Numbered from the stretch's first letter, positions 1 to 8,043 are shown. The stretch is 17,799 nucleotides of DNA from an uncultured Succinatimonas sp. (GCA_900552905.1 USBR01000025.1:1-17799), one strand, 5' to 3'. The notes: generated by a model not told the origin, from the letters alone. Translations and numbers: made by a program.

Positions 1-60
1 TGTAGTTTTTTGCATTTCTTTATGGAATATTTTTCTACAAAATCTGAGAAAAAAAGCATG

Positions 61-95
61 GACAAAACCCCAGTAAAATTTACTGGGGTTTTGTC
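61..95 (-). terminator. Probable terminator of modF
   Basis: A near-perfect inverted repeat has arms 61-77 and 79-95, with a GC core of CCCCAGT/ACTGGGG. It sits 12 bases past the modF stop. Read on the minus strand, the stem is followed after five bases by seven T (the A run at 49-55). The U-tract is slightly offset, so efficiency is uncertain. On the plus strand only ATTTAAT follows, so the leftward direction is favoured. Confidence 0.6.
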
Positions 96-107
96 ATTTA
101 ATGAAGT

Positions 108-1565
108 TTAAAGTTTCTCTTGTACTACCTTAAAGTTATCGCCAGCTTTGACAAAGCTTAAACGATGAGTAAAGCCCTCAGGCGTGTCTTCTTCATGGTG
201 GGAGACAAAGAGCACTGAGGTGTGGCCATTTTTCATAATATAGCTGATAAAGCTCTTTACTAAGGCACGGGCATAACCGTCTAAGCCCTGTAAGGGCTCA
301 TCTAAGATAAGTAAGGGCGGATTTTTAACTAAAGCGCGGATAATGAGGAGCAGACGCTGCTGACCGAAGGATAAGGTCTTAAAGGAGCGATGTTCCATCT
401 TATCTAAAGAGGCGATCTTAAGCCAGGTCCTAGCGGCTGTGAGCTCTTCATCTGAGGGTTGATGATACAGGCCTATAGAGTCATAGAAGCCTGAGAGTAC
501 GACATTGATAGCCGGAGCGCTGACACGATAATCAAGGTGTAAGGCCCCTGATACTAAGCCATAATATTTCTTAACTTCCCAAATGCTCTCACCAGATCCT
601 CGTTTAAAGCCAAAGACGGTGACATCATTGGCATAGACTAAAGGATTGTCGCCGGTGATTAGCGATAAGAGAGTGGATTTACCAGCACCATTAGGGCCTA
701 TGATCTGCCAATGCTCGCCGCGTTTGACCTCAAAATCTAAATTATCTAAGACCTTGCGGTTATATTCCACATTTACCTGTCTAAATTTGACAATGCTGTC
801 ATCAGCTAAGGCTTTGAGGGCAAATTTCTTAGGAGTGGGCGGTAAGGTGATATTAGGCAGTTTAGCATTACCTAATAAGGCTAAAGCATCAGGATCTTTT
901 TCGATTTCCTCGCGGCTTGATAATTTGACGATTTTAAGATCCTGAATAATACCCATGGCCGTTAAAGTATCCGGGATTTCGCTAGGACGATTGACGATCA
1001 AGATAGTTGGGGTTTGATACTCTGAGTGAATAGTATCGATAAGCTTTAAAAGCTCAGCGCGAGTGGCGATATCTAAAGCATCAAAAGGAGTATCGAAGAT
1101 AATTAAATTAGGCTTTGAACATAAAGCTTTAGTCAGTAAAACCTTACGGCCTTCACCGCCTGATAATTGACGCACAGGTTTATCTAAAAGCTTCTCTAAA
1201 TTCATGCCCTTGATGGCTTCTTGTAAAACTTTAGGATCAGATCCAGCAAAGAGCTTATTAGGCGTAATACCATGCGCTTCTTCCTCTGAGGCATTGTCGT
1301 TATTGCGCATCTTATAGTCATCTTCTAAAAGCTGCATCTGCTTTTCAAAGGACACTAAAACCGGATGATAGTTTTCAGGCGCGCTCCCGCTCTTTAAGGG
1401 CAATTCAGCGTTGAGAGCGCGGGCTAAGGAGGTCTTACCACTGCCATTGCCACCAATGAGGACAATCAGATCTGAGGGCTTAATGGTGAGATTGCCTAAG
1501 TTAACCTCTAAATCATCATTGATTCTAAATACGGCGTTTTGCCACACTAAGGTACGTTCAGTCAT
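108..1565 (-). CDS. modF: ModF-like twin ABC ATPase
   Basis: This is a soluble protein of 485 residues made of two ABC ATPase domains, matching E. coli ModF (about 490 residues) in length and along its sequence, for example GEHWQIIGPNGAGKSTLLSL and LLILDEPLQGLD. ModF is linked to molybdate transport in E. coli, but its exact job is unclear. Domain 1 has Walker A GGNGSGKT (38-45), signature LSGGEGR (134-140) and Walker B LIIFDTP (154-160). Domain 2 has Walker A GPNGAGKST (290-298), signature LSFGQQR (398-404), Walker B LLILDEP (418-424) and a switch His in VSHHEED (454-460). Oddly, domain 1 has Thr159 where the catalytic Glu is expected, and Asn192 at the switch position, so only site 2 looks fully competent. 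No membrane segment is present. No modE or modABC is in view. The ATG has AAGGA about 9 bases upstream. Other readings (a generic ABC-F or uncharacterised ABC protein) are less likely. Confidence 0.9.
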   Translation of the reverse strand: MTERTLVWQNAVFRINDDLEVNLGNLTIKPSDLIVLIGGNGSGKTSLARALNAELPLKSGSAPENYHPVLVSFEKQMQLLEDDYKMRNNDNASEEEAHGITPNKLFAGSDPKVLQEAIKGMNLEKLLDKPVRQLSGGEGRKVLLTKALCSKPNLIIFDTPFDALDIATRAELLKLIDTIHSEYQTPTILIVNRPSEIPDTLTAMGIIQDLKIVKLSSREEIEKDPDALALLGNAKLPNITLPPTPKKFALKALADDSIVKFRQVNVEYNRKVLDNLDFEVKRGEHWQIIGPNGAGKSTLLSLITGDNPLVYANDVTVFGFKRGSGESIWEVKKYYGLVSGALHLDYRVSAPAINVVLSGFYDSIGLYHQPSDEELTAARTWLKIASLDKMEHRSFKTLSFGQQRLLLIIRALVKNPPLLILDEPLQGLDGYARALVKSFISYIMKNGHTSVLFVSHHEEDTPEGFTHRLSFVKAGDNFKVVQEKL

Positions 1566-1869
1566 GGTAATAATCCTTTATCCACAAAGCCTTTTTTTAG
1601 GCTTAAGTTTTTTTTCGGGCAATTCTCAAAAGACGGTTTTGGGAGTTGTATTAGCTGGGGCAATTATAGCAAGAAACGCAACATATGATTATGTTTATTG
1701 CAAAATTTAAAAGATAACAGGGCGGAGTTGTTGCATATTTTTTGCAAAAAAGATCCATAAAATGAGATCTTTAACCATTAACTTTTTAAAAAATAAACAT
1801 AATATATGATCAGGGTAGTGACAAATATCTATACCCATATAATTAAAATAAGAAATTAAGGAGTCCGTG
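1566..1869. promoter_or_regulatory. Divergent modF-uspE control region
   Basis: This gene-free stretch separates two divergent genes. For modF (minus strand) there is an extended -10, TGCTATAAT, at 1671-1663 with no good -35. A perfect palindrome AACATA-TGAT-TATGTT (1680-1695) sits over that -35 position. A related AACATAATATATGATC lies at 1796-1811. For uspE (plus) a TATAAT lies at 1838-1843, with a poorly spaced GTGACA at 1818-1823, followed by AAGGAG (1858-1863). The modF leader contains a small hairpin, AAGCCT (1587-1592) with AGGCTT (1599-1604). On the plus strand that hairpin is trailed by eight T, but no plus-strand gene precedes it. Promoter assignments are by eye. Confidence 0.45.
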
Positions 1870-2769
1870 ATGACTGAAAAGAAAGGAAGATTTGCTGTAC
1901 TGCTGAAGATTGGCGATAAGCAGCCGGCCTTAGACCGTGCTTCGCAGTATGCTAGATTTGCTCCTGGTATTGAAGTTGTGGCGATACGCGTCATCAATGA
2001 TTTTTCCGATGACAATCAAGAGCAATTAATGGCTTCTGCTAAGAGCGAATTTGAAAAGCTAGCTAAAACTTGCCCGAGTATTCAGCATCTGTCTTTAAAG
2101 GTAATTTTTGACAAGGATGTACCTGGTGCCTTTAATGCCGAATGTGCCTCCGGTGAATATGATTTAGCTATCATCTCCGCTAATAAGCGCAACTCGATTA
2201 AAGATCTGTTCATCAATACTATTGACTGCTCAATTATGCGTTGTTGCCCGGTACCTTTATTAGTAGTTAAGGATGCCAATTCTACCGCTACCTTAGGTAC
2301 TGCTATTTTATTAGCCATCGATTTTGCTGAGGCTAACCATATTGAGGAATTAGACGAGCACCTCTTTCAGTCAGCTAAGGGCTTTGCCGATCATTTCAAT
2401 GGTGTCGTCCATGTCGCTAACTGCGTCTCACCGCTCAATCGCGGCTTGATGTCAGGCAATACTAGCGTCTCTAAGATCATCACGGCCTCAGGCTCTATCA
2501 ATCGCCGCGATATTCATCAGGTGGTAGTCGATGAGTTTGCTAAAGCTCATGGTATTCCTTTAGAGAATGTCCATGTTTTAGAAGGTCGTATCGATGAGGA
2601 AATCCCGCGTCTGTGCGACAAATTGCAGGCGCGTATGGTCTGCATGGGCACCACTCCTAAGAGCTCCTTCTTCGGTTCTATCGATTCTACCGCTTCAGAG
2701 CTGGTTTTAGAGCAGATTAAGGGCGATGTCTATATCGTCAATAGCGAGAGCTTAGATCTTAAAGACTAA
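1870..2769 (+). CDS. uspE: Tandem universal stress protein, UspE-like
   Basis: A cytoplasmic protein of 299 residues holding two universal-stress-protein (Usp) domains, roughly 6-135 and 145-292. This is the size and layout of E. coli UspE, a tandem Usp protein linked to stress survival, motility and cell-cell interaction. Family landmarks are DLAIISANKR and VPLLVVKD closing domain 1, and HVLEGRIDEEIP, RMVCMGTT and GDVYIVNS in domain 2. The classical ATP-binding spacing (G-2x-G-9x-G-S/T) is not intact. Domain 1 lacks the glycines, and domain 2 has G260-TT-P263 followed by an early G269-S270, so nucleotide binding is doubtful. ATG at 1870 is preferred over the in-frame GTG at 1867 because AAGGAG at 1858-1863 lies 6 bases from the ATG and only 3 from the GTG. 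The gene stands alone and ends at a strong hairpin. Assignment to UspE rather than another tandem Usp is likely but not certain. Confidence 0.8.
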   Translation: MTEKKGRFAVLLKIGDKQPALDRASQYARFAPGIEVVAIRVINDFSDDNQEQLMASAKSEFEKLAKTCPSIQHLSLKVIFDKDVPGAFNAECASGEYDLAIISANKRNSIKDLFINTIDCSIMRCCPVPLLVVKDANSTATLGTAILLAIDFAEANHIEELDEHLFQSAKGFADHFNGVVHVANCVSPLNRGLMSGNTSVSKIITASGSINRRDIHQVVVDEFAKAHGIPLENVHVLEGRIDEEIPRLCDKLQARMVCMGTTPKSSFFGSIDSTASELVLEQIKGDVYIVNSESLDLKD

Positions 2770-2781
2770 GCTTTGAGCAGA

Positions 2782-2820
2782 TAAAAATCCCGATCACAAT
2801 CAATATGATCGGGATTTTTA
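2782..2820. terminator. Bidirectional terminator between uspE and ychF
   Basis: A perfect 15-bp inverted repeat has arms 2782-2796 and 2806-2820 around a 9-base loop. The stem core is ATCCCGATCA, flanked by five A on the left and five T on the right, so it gives a stem plus U-tract in both directions. It lies 12 bases after the uspE stop and 12 bases after the convergent ychF stop, and can serve both. Confidence 0.85.
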
Positions 2821-2832
2821 ATGTAAATTCAC

Positions 2833-3927
2833 TTAGACATTGAAGAGGAACTCAAAGAGATCGCCATCTTTGACTATATAGTCCTTACCCTCAGAGCGAA
2901 GCTTACCTGCCTCCTTACAGCCTACCTCACCTTTATATTTGATGAAGTCATCATAAGCTATAGTCTGAGCGCGAATGAAGCCGCGTTCAAAGTCAGAGTG
3001 AATGCGACCGGCAGCTTGCGGGGCAGTAGCACCGACTTTAACGGTCCAGGCACGAACTTCCTTAGGGCCGGCGGTGAAGAAGGTCTGCAGACCTAAGAGC
3101 TTGTAACCGGCACGAATAACACGGTTTAAGCCCGGCTCAGTGATACCTAAGCTCTCCATAAACTCAGCGCGATCGGCCTCATCCATAGAAGCTAAGTCAG
3201 CCTCGATAGAGGCAGAAACCGGTACCACGATGGAATTATCGTTTTTAGCAACCTCACGGACTGCGTCTAAATAAGGATTGTTCTCAAAGCCATCTTCAGC
3301 GACGTTAGCGATATACATCATAGGCTTTAAGGTGAGGAAACTGAAATTGCGCATGGCCTCGAGATCGGCTTTAGTAAACTCGACAGCGCGCAACATCTTG
3401 CCTTCTTCTAAGGCCGGGCGGCATTTCTCTAAAGCGACAACCTGAGCTAAAGCCTCTTTATCGCCACCGGTGCGGGCACGCTTCTCTAAGCGGGCTAAAG
3501 CCTTTTCAACTACCTCTAAGTCAGCTAAAGCAAGCTCAGTATTGATAACCTCAATATCTGCTACCGGATCGACCTTACCGCTGACGTGAATGACGTTTTC
3601 ATCTTCAAAGCAACGGACTACGTGAGCGATGGCGTCAGTTTCACGGATATTCATTAAAAACTGATTGCCTAAACCCTCACCCTTAGAGGCGCCCTTGACT
3701 AAACCGGCGATATCCACAAATTCCATGGCCGTAGGCACGATCTTAGCCGGGTGGACGATAGCAGCGATTTCGTCTAAACGCTGATCTGGTACCGGAACGA
3801 TACCTGTATTAGGCTCGATGGTGCAGAAGGGGAAGTTCTCAGCTGCAATGCCGGCCTTAGTTAAAGCATTGAAAAGGGTAGATTTGCCGACATTAGGCAA
3901 ACCGACGATACCACAGTTAAAACCCAT
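2833..3927 (-). CDS. ychF: Redox-regulated ribosome-binding ATPase YchF
   Basis: This protein of 364 residues (E. coli YchF/EngD 363) belongs to the Obg-related YchF subfamily. These proteins bind ribosomes and, unusually for this GTPase class, prefer ATP. Visible motifs are the P-loop GLPNVGKST (9-17), the switch region beginning [15 protein letters not shown] (71-85), and NVAE (208-211) in place of the GTP-specifying NKxD, which is the family hallmark. A helical insertion lies at about 125-200. A C-terminal TGS domain (about 278-364) includes [14 protein letters not shown] and [16 protein letters not shown]. The start is firm: a strong GGAGG lies 6 bases before the ATG. It is the last gene of the pcnB-folK-pth-ychF block, 12 bases after pth; pth-ychF adjacency is common in gammaproteobacteria. 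No missing residues or truncation. Confidence 0.97.
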   Translation of the reverse strand: MGFNCGIVGLPNVGKSTLFNALTKAGIAAENFPFCTIEPNTGIVPVPDQRLDEIAAIVHPAKIVPTAMEFVDIAGLVKGASKGEGLGNQFLMNIRETDAIAHVVRCFEDENVIHVSGKVDPVADIEVINTELALADLEVVEKALARLEKRARTGGDKEALAQVVALEKCRPALEEGKMLRAVEFTKADLEAMRNFSFLTLKPMMYIANVAEDGFENNPYLDAVREVAKNDNSIVVPVSASIEADLASMDEADRAEFMESLGITEPGLNRVIRAGYKLLGLQTFFTAGPKEVRAWTVKVGATAPQAAGRIHSDFERGFIRAQTIAYDDFIKYKGEVGCKEAGKLRSEGKDYIVKDGDLFEFLFNV

Positions 3928-3939
3928 TTATTCCTCCAA

Positions 3940-4536
3940 TTATGGTTTGAATCCGTTAATTGCGGCGGTGGCTTTGTCTAAACCGCGGGTAAAGAGCATT
4001 TCCAAGGCCGGAATTGCATTTACCATAGCCGCATCGATAAGCTCATGATCGTGGCGATCGGGGCGCCCTAAAACCCAGTTGATGACCTCGTGTGAAGGCG
4101 GCTTACCGATACCTAAGCGCAGACGATAGAAATTCTGATTATTGCCTAAGCAGGAAGTAATGCTCTTTAAACCGTTATGGCCAGCTAAACCGCCACCAAA
4201 CTTTAAGCGCATAGAGCCTGGCAGTAGATCTAAATCGTCATGGACCACTAAGATATTTTCAGGCTTAATTTTATAGAAGGTCGCAAGGGCACTGACAGCG
4301 CGGCCACTGTCATTCATATAGGTGGTGGGGAAGAGTAGTCTGACCTCATGATCGGCAATATCACCACGCCCGGCAATACCTAAGAAGTTTTTCTCAGGAC
4401 GCAGGCTGATTTTATATTTATCTGCAATCATCTCTAAGAAGTCTACACCCACATTATGACGGGTATGCTCATATTGAGAGCCCGGATTGCCAAGGCCCAC
4501 AATTAAAGAGATTTCAACCGGATTTGCTTTAGGCAT
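3940..4536 (-). CDS. pth: Peptidyl-tRNA hydrolase
   Basis: Pth cleaves the ester bond of peptidyl-tRNAs dropped by stalled ribosomes, recycling tRNA in the cytoplasm. It has 198 residues (E. coli 194). The fold-defining start LIVGLGNPGSQYEHTRHNVG (11-30) carries Asn17 and the catalytic His27. Further expected residues are Asn75 in TTYMNDSG, Asp100 in VVHDDLDL and Asn121 in GGGLAGHNGLKS. All five sit at a constant +7 offset from E. coli N10, H20, N68, D93 and N114, so the active site is complete. Its ATG overlaps the end of folK by 8 bases and there is no strong ribosome site, so translation is probably coupled to folK. A strong ribosome site for ychF follows its stop. Confidence 0.97.
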   Translation of the reverse strand: MPKANPVEISLIVGLGNPGSQYEHTRHNVGVDFLEMIADKYKISLRPEKNFLGIAGRGDIADHEVRLLFPTTYMNDSGRAVSALATFYKIKPENILVVHDDLDLLPGSMRLKFGGGLAGHNGLKSITSCLGNNQNFYRLRLGIGKPPSHEVINWVLGRPDRHDHELIDAAMVNAIPALEMLFTRGLDKATAAINGFKP

Positions 4537-5029
4537 GATCTAATAATCTCACGTCTTTAACATCAGCATCGCTTAGGGATGCACATAATTCACTTACACT
4601 TTTATTGCAACCGGGGATTAGCAGTGTCGGTGCAATTTCCTTTAGGGGAATGAGCACAAAGGCCCGCTCGCACATACGCGGATGGGGGACATTGAGTTTA
4701 GGCTCATCCCTTAATATCAGATCATCGTATAGCAAGATATCGAGATCTAAAGTGCGCGGGCCGTTTTTAAATAAACGCACGCGCTTAAATTCCTGCTCTG
4801 TCTGCATTAAAAGATCTAAAAGATCTAATGGCGATAGAGTGGTTTTAATCATGGCCACCGCATTGACAAAATCGTCTTGCTCTTTAAAGCCTACTGGGGC
4901 GGTCCTATAAAAAGAGGAGGTCTTAAAAACCTCCACTTGTGGATTTTTTGCAAGATAGCCTAGGGCCTCTTTGAGGGTACTTAGGCTATCGCCTAGGTTT
5001 GAGCCTAGGCCAATATATGATAAAGCCAT
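4529..5029 (-). CDS. folK: HPPK, dihydropterin pyrophosphokinase FolK
   Basis: FolK transfers pyrophosphate from ATP to 6-hydroxymethyl-7,8-dihydropterin, the step before dihydropteroate synthase in folate synthesis. From the chosen start it has 166 residues (E. coli 159). Motifs are YIGLGSNLGD (5-14), SSFYRTAPVG (38-47), the HPPK signature GPRTLDLDILL (90-100) with the Mg-binding Asp95 and Asp97, and VPHPRMCERAFVLIPL (114-129). The reading frame is open to an ATG at 5059, but the family begins right at MALSYIGLGSN. The ATG at 5027-5029 also overlaps the pcnB stop as TAATG, a typical coupled junction, so the extra ten residues are rejected. It overlaps pth by 8 bases downstream. The pcnB-folK pairing is the same as in E. 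coli; panBCD are absent. Confidence 0.95.
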   Translation of the reverse strand: MALSYIGLGSNLGDSLSTLKEALGYLAKNPQVEVFKTSSFYRTAPVGFKEQDDFVNAVAMIKTTLSPLDLLDLLMQTEQEFKRVRLFKNGPRTLDLDILLYDDLILRDEPKLNVPHPRMCERAFVLIPLKEIAPTLLIPGCNKSVSELCASLSDADVKDVRLLDHA

Positions 5030-6429
5030 TACGGATCCAAATTCATAGCCGCACGCCAAGCGCGAGCTTTAGCTAAGCGATCATTGACCTCTGCCTTATT
5101 TTCACGGCTAAAGCTATCCTGTGCGGGAGTAGTTGCTTTAGCATTGCGCTTATCCTTTTTGCGCTCATCTTTTTTACGCTTAGGCTTATTAGAGCGGGCA
5201 TCGCGTAAGAGTTTAGCCTGACGGGCGCTTTCTTCATAATAAGGAAGCCAGAAATCGACGTAAAGAGCTAAATTCGGATCAAAGCGTGATCTTAAAACTA
5301 AAAAATCATAAGCGGCTCTAAACATAGTGGTCTTAGAGAGCTTTTCAACATGATTTTTATCGGTAAGGTTTAAGAGCATGAATTGATTGAGCCATAAGCT
5401 TCTGATGTTTTCAATAAATATCATCGGAATGGCGGTCATAACTGACTGCGTGCTGATGACACGATTGAAGGCCATCGAGGCTAAATCACGTAGGGATTTA
5501 GGGCTTACTGAGCATTCATTATAGTGATGTAATTCATACATCAAGCTTTCAAAATGCGTCCATAAGATCACCGCATAGAGGAAATGCGGGGTATTGCGCT
5601 TATCGGCATGGAAGCGTTTATCTGAGCTCTTTAAGGCAAAGTCAACAAAGTCGATAAAGGTCTGATTATCTAAGTACTGCTTTAAGCCAGGGAAGAGAAT
5701 TTCAAAAATATGGAAATCTCTTAAGATAGCAAAGCTCTCAGAGCCGTGACCGGTTAAAAAGAGTTTATTGACTTCCTCAAACATACGCGCATTAGACACC
5801 TCACGCAGGCTCTTTGAGAGCTTAGCAATAGGATCTGACGTGCGCTTTGATAGCTTAAAGCCTAATTTTGCGGAAAAACGCAAAGCCCGGATAATGCGGA
5901 CGGGATCTTCAGCATAACGGGTCTCAGGCTCACCTATGATATCGATGACACCTTGCTGTAAATCATAGAGACCGCCGTGGAAGTCTAAGATAGTCTCATT
6001 GTGGCTATCATAATAGATGGCATTGATGGTAAAGTCGCGACGGGAGGCATCTTCATCGATATCTTTGCCATAGACATTGTCGCGAACGAGCATGCCTGAA
6101 TTCGAGCTGACGCGCAGATTTTGGGTACGCGGATTATTGCTATCACCTCTGAAGGTGGTAACTTCAATGATTTCCTTGCCAAAGACTACATGGACGATCT
6201 TAAAACGACGACCGATGATGCGTGAATTATCAAAAACACGGCGGATCTGCTCTGGAGTGGCATTAGTGGAGACGTCAAAATCCTTAGGGGTCTTGCCTAC
6301 GAGCAAATCACGAATACAGCCGCCGACTAAATAGGCCTTATAATGCGCATTCTGCAAGCGCTCAATTACGGAGAGAGCCTTAGCTGAGATTAAGGAGCGA
6401 TCAATTCCATGCTGATCTTTAGTTAACAC
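5029..6429 (-). CDS. pcnB: Poly(A) polymerase I
   Basis: PcnB adds 3' poly(A) tails that promote RNA decay and controls ColE1-type plasmid copy number in E. coli. The 466 residues from the GTG start follow E. coli PcnB throughout. The nucleotidyltransferase core has VGGCIRDLL (35-43) and KDFDVSTNATPEQIRR (49-64) with metal-binding Asp50 and Asp52. It continues with IIGRRFKIVHVVFG, RRDFTINAIYY (130-140) and ETRYAEDPVRIIRALRFSAK. A strongly basic tail starts near 411 (RSNKPKRKKDERKKDKRN), as in PcnB rather than the CCA-adding enzyme. The annotated start is uncertain. The GTG has no clear ribosome site and begins inside the conserved segment (LVLTKDQHGI; E. coli TVIPREQHAI). The frame stays open upstream to TAG 6519-6517 with no ATG, GTG or TTG, but has ATT at 6510-6508 preceded by ACTGAGG; E. 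coli pcnB starts at AUU. The true protein is probably 493 residues. It is joined to folK by TAATG. Confidence 0.95.
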   Translation of the reverse strand: MLTKDQHGIDRSLISAKALSVIERLQNAHYKAYLVGGCIRDLLVGKTPKDFDVSTNATPEQIRRVFDNSRIIGRRFKIVHVVFGKEIIEVTTFRGDSNNPRTQNLRVSSNSGMLVRDNVYGKDIDEDASRRDFTINAIYYDSHNETILDFHGGLYDLQQGVIDIIGEPETRYAEDPVRIIRALRFSAKLGFKLSKRTSDPIAKLSKSLREVSNARMFEEVNKLFLTGHGSESFAILRDFHIFEILFPGLKQYLDNQTFIDFVDFALKSSDKRFHADKRNTPHFLYAVILWTHFESLMYELHHYNECSVSPKSLRDLASMAFNRVISTQSVMTAIPMIFIENIRSLWLNQFMLLNLTDKNHVEKLSKTTMFRAAYDFLVLRSRFDPNLALYVDFWLPYYEESARQAKLLRDARSNKPKRKKDERKKDKRNAKATTPAQDSFSRENKAEVNDRLAKARAWRAAMNLDP

Positions 6430-6727
6430 TAATTTTGCGGATCCATGCTTTTTAACTAGAGCCTTATTGCGCGCTAAGAGCTCTTTGAGATCCGGATTTA
6501 AGACTGTAATTTTATGCTACCTCAGTATGTAAAACTGACACTTGTCTGTCAAAAAAATTTCTAATAAAGACTATCCATTATAACAAAAGAAAAGCCATTT
6601 TTACGTAAGCTTACTATCTAAAGGCTAGGCTCTAAGATAAAGAGTGGGTAAAAATGCTTGTTTTTGCGTATAGGGGTGAAATATCACTTGTTTGATTATA
6701 GAAACTCTGTGTAAAGTTTCCTTAAAG
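6430..6727 (-). promoter_or_regulatory. pcnB upstream region with candidate promoter
   Basis: This is the gap between gluQ and pcnB. On the minus strand a perfect TTGACA (6552-6547) is followed after 17 bases by CATACT (6529-6524), a fair sigma-70 pair. TGACA/TGTCA arms (6536-6540 and 6547-6551) form an inverted repeat over its -35. The candidate ribosome site ACTGAGG (6526-6520) for the AUU start touches this -10. Both cannot work as drawn: either transcription starts further upstream or the AUU is not used. A 6-bp hairpin, GAAACT/AGTTTC (6701-6706, 6715-6720), lies just after gluQ but lacks a U-tract. I see no gene in the rest. Confidence 0.35.
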
Positions 6728-7588
6728 TTATGCAGTGTAAATGACGTCAGCGTGCGGTATTTTATTGATATCAAAGCCTAAAGCGGCGTGATAGAGTATC
6801 TCCTGAGGCTGCATGTTTTGTTTATAAAAGCTTATATCCTGCTGTAAAAGACGCAGACACAATAAGAGTACCTCACAAGGTGAGCCTAAGCTTAAAGCTG
6901 CCTGAGCGTGATTTTGCTTAGAGAATTTTTGCTCGGCATTCATCTTAATTAAGGGCAGGTGCAGATACTTAGGAGGTTTTTTTCTAAGTTCTTTATATAA
7001 AAGCTTTTGTATAGGCGTCATCTCAATAAGATCAGAGCCTCTGACAATTTCTGTCATCTCCTCATCGATATCATCGACAACACAGGCAAAATTATATGAG
7101 AAGATATGATCAGCGCGTTTGAGGGTAATGTGCTCATCGCTATTGTGCACCTCACACAGGCCTAAAAGTTCATCTTGAAAACAAAAGGTAGCTTTAGTAT
7201 GACTGTAAAAGCGCACGCTTTTAGCATCAGAGGCCTTAAGAGCATCTAAAAAACACTTACAGCTATGACTTTTTAAGCTCTGACGCGTGCACTTACAGAA
7301 ATAAGCGCGCTTTAATTCTAAAAGCTCGTCTAAGACTTCTTGATAACGCACAAGACGCTGTGATTGATAGATAACAGGACCGTCAAACTCAAAGCCTAAA
7401 AGCTTTAGATCTTCAAGTATGCTTAAGCTTGCCTCTTTAGGGCAACGAGGAGTGTCAAGATCCTCAATGCGCAGGAGGATCTTGCCATGTAGATTGCGAG
7501 CGCGCAGATACGCGCCCAATGCAGTACAAATTGAGCCTAGATGAAGCCTACCGCTAGGGGTAGGCGCAAATCTGCCAATATAGGGCAT
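6728..7588 (-). CDS. gluQ: Glutamyl-Q tRNA(Asp) synthetase
   Basis: A truncated paralogue of glutamyl-tRNA synthetase. It charges glutamate onto the queuosine base at the wobble position of tRNA(Asp), not onto the 3' end. It has 286 residues (E. coli GluQ/YadB about 308), with the catalytic half and no anticodon-binding domain. Motifs are GRFAPTPSGRLHLGS (5-19) carrying the HIGH-type HLGS, RIEDLDTPR (40-48), a zinc-site candidate CKC (98-100) with CKC (110-112), VRGSDLIEMTP (182-192) and a KMSKS-type KFSKQ (221-225). Context agrees: its ATG overlaps the dksA stop as TAATG, with GAGGG just before it inside dksA, the same dksA-gluQ order as in E. coli. The cysteine region is more compact than I recall for E. 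coli. Full GltX is excluded by length. Confidence 0.93.
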   Translation of the reverse strand: MPYIGRFAPTPSGRLHLGSICTALGAYLRARNLHGKILLRIEDLDTPRCPKEASLSILEDLKLLGFEFDGPVIYQSQRLVRYQEVLDELLELKRAYFCKCTRQSLKSHSCKCFLDALKASDAKSVRFYSHTKATFCFQDELLGLCEVHNSDEHITLKRADHIFSYNFACVVDDIDEEMTEIVRGSDLIEMTPIQKLLYKELRKKPPKYLHLPLIKMNAEQKFSKQNHAQAALSLGSPCEVLLLCLRLLQQDISFYKQNMQPQEILYHAALGFDINKIPHADVIYTA

Positions 7589-8043
7589 TAGCCCTCTAAC
7601 TGCTTTTCTTTGATCTCAGCTAAAGCCTTGCAGTCGACGCACAGATCGGCAGTCGGGCGTGCTTCTAAGCGCTTGATACCGATTTCGATACCGCACTGAT
7701 CGCAATAACCGAATTCGTCACGATCGATCTTAGATAAGGTTTTTTCGATCTTCTTGATGAGCTTGCGCTCACGATCGCGGGCACGTAACTCTAAGGCGAA
7801 TTCTTCTTCCTGAGAGGCTCTGTCTAAAGGATCAGGGAAGTTGGCAGCTTCGTTCTTCATGTGACCTACGGTTCTGTCAACCTCAGAGCGCAACATGTCT
7901 CTCCAAGCGGTTAAGATTTTTCTGAAGTGATCCTTTTGGCGATCATTCATATATTCTTCGCCGGGTTGCTCTTGATAGGGCTCGACACCTGCAATTGCCA
8001 AAGGACCCATAGAGGCAAATGTATTCTTATCTTCTGTAGCCAT
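7588..8043 (-). CDS. dksA: RNA polymerase-binding factor DksA
   Basis: DksA enters the RNA polymerase secondary channel and works with ppGpp to reset transcription during the stringent response, repressing rRNA promoters and activating amino acid synthesis. It has 151 residues, the same as E. coli, with a near-identical core. The coiled-coil tip in NFPDPLDRASQEEEF keeps Asp71 and Asp74. The zinc finger has Cys114, Cys117, Cys135 and Cys138 at the E. coli numbers, in FGYCDQCGIEIGIKRLEARP and TADLCVDC. Only the first dozen residues differ. AAGGA precedes the ATG by about 8 bases. It is the first gene of dksA-gluQ, and divergent from mrcB. Confidence 0.98.
   Translation of the reverse strand: MATEDKNTFASMGPLAIAGVEPYQEQPGEEYMNDRQKDHFRKILTAWRDMLRSEVDRTVGHMKNEAANFPDPLDRASQEEEFALELRARDRERKLIKKIEKTLSKIDRDEFGYCDQCGIEIGIKRLEARPTADLCVDCKALAEIKEKQLEG

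Noticed and set aside
1587-1615. Plus-strand terminator-like hairpin AAGCCT/AGGCTT followed by a T run
   Set aside because: No plus-strand gene lies to its left (modF is on the minus strand), so it is noted only as a leader hairpin of modF.
1707-2015. 102-residue minus-strand frame over the uspE start
   Set aside because: It is antisense to uspE and its promoter, with a composition like a shadow of a coding strand; no ribosome site.
5030-5059. Ten-residue N-terminal extension of folK
   Set aside because: HPPK proteins begin at the YIGLGSN strand, and ATG 5029 forms a TAATG junction with pcnB.
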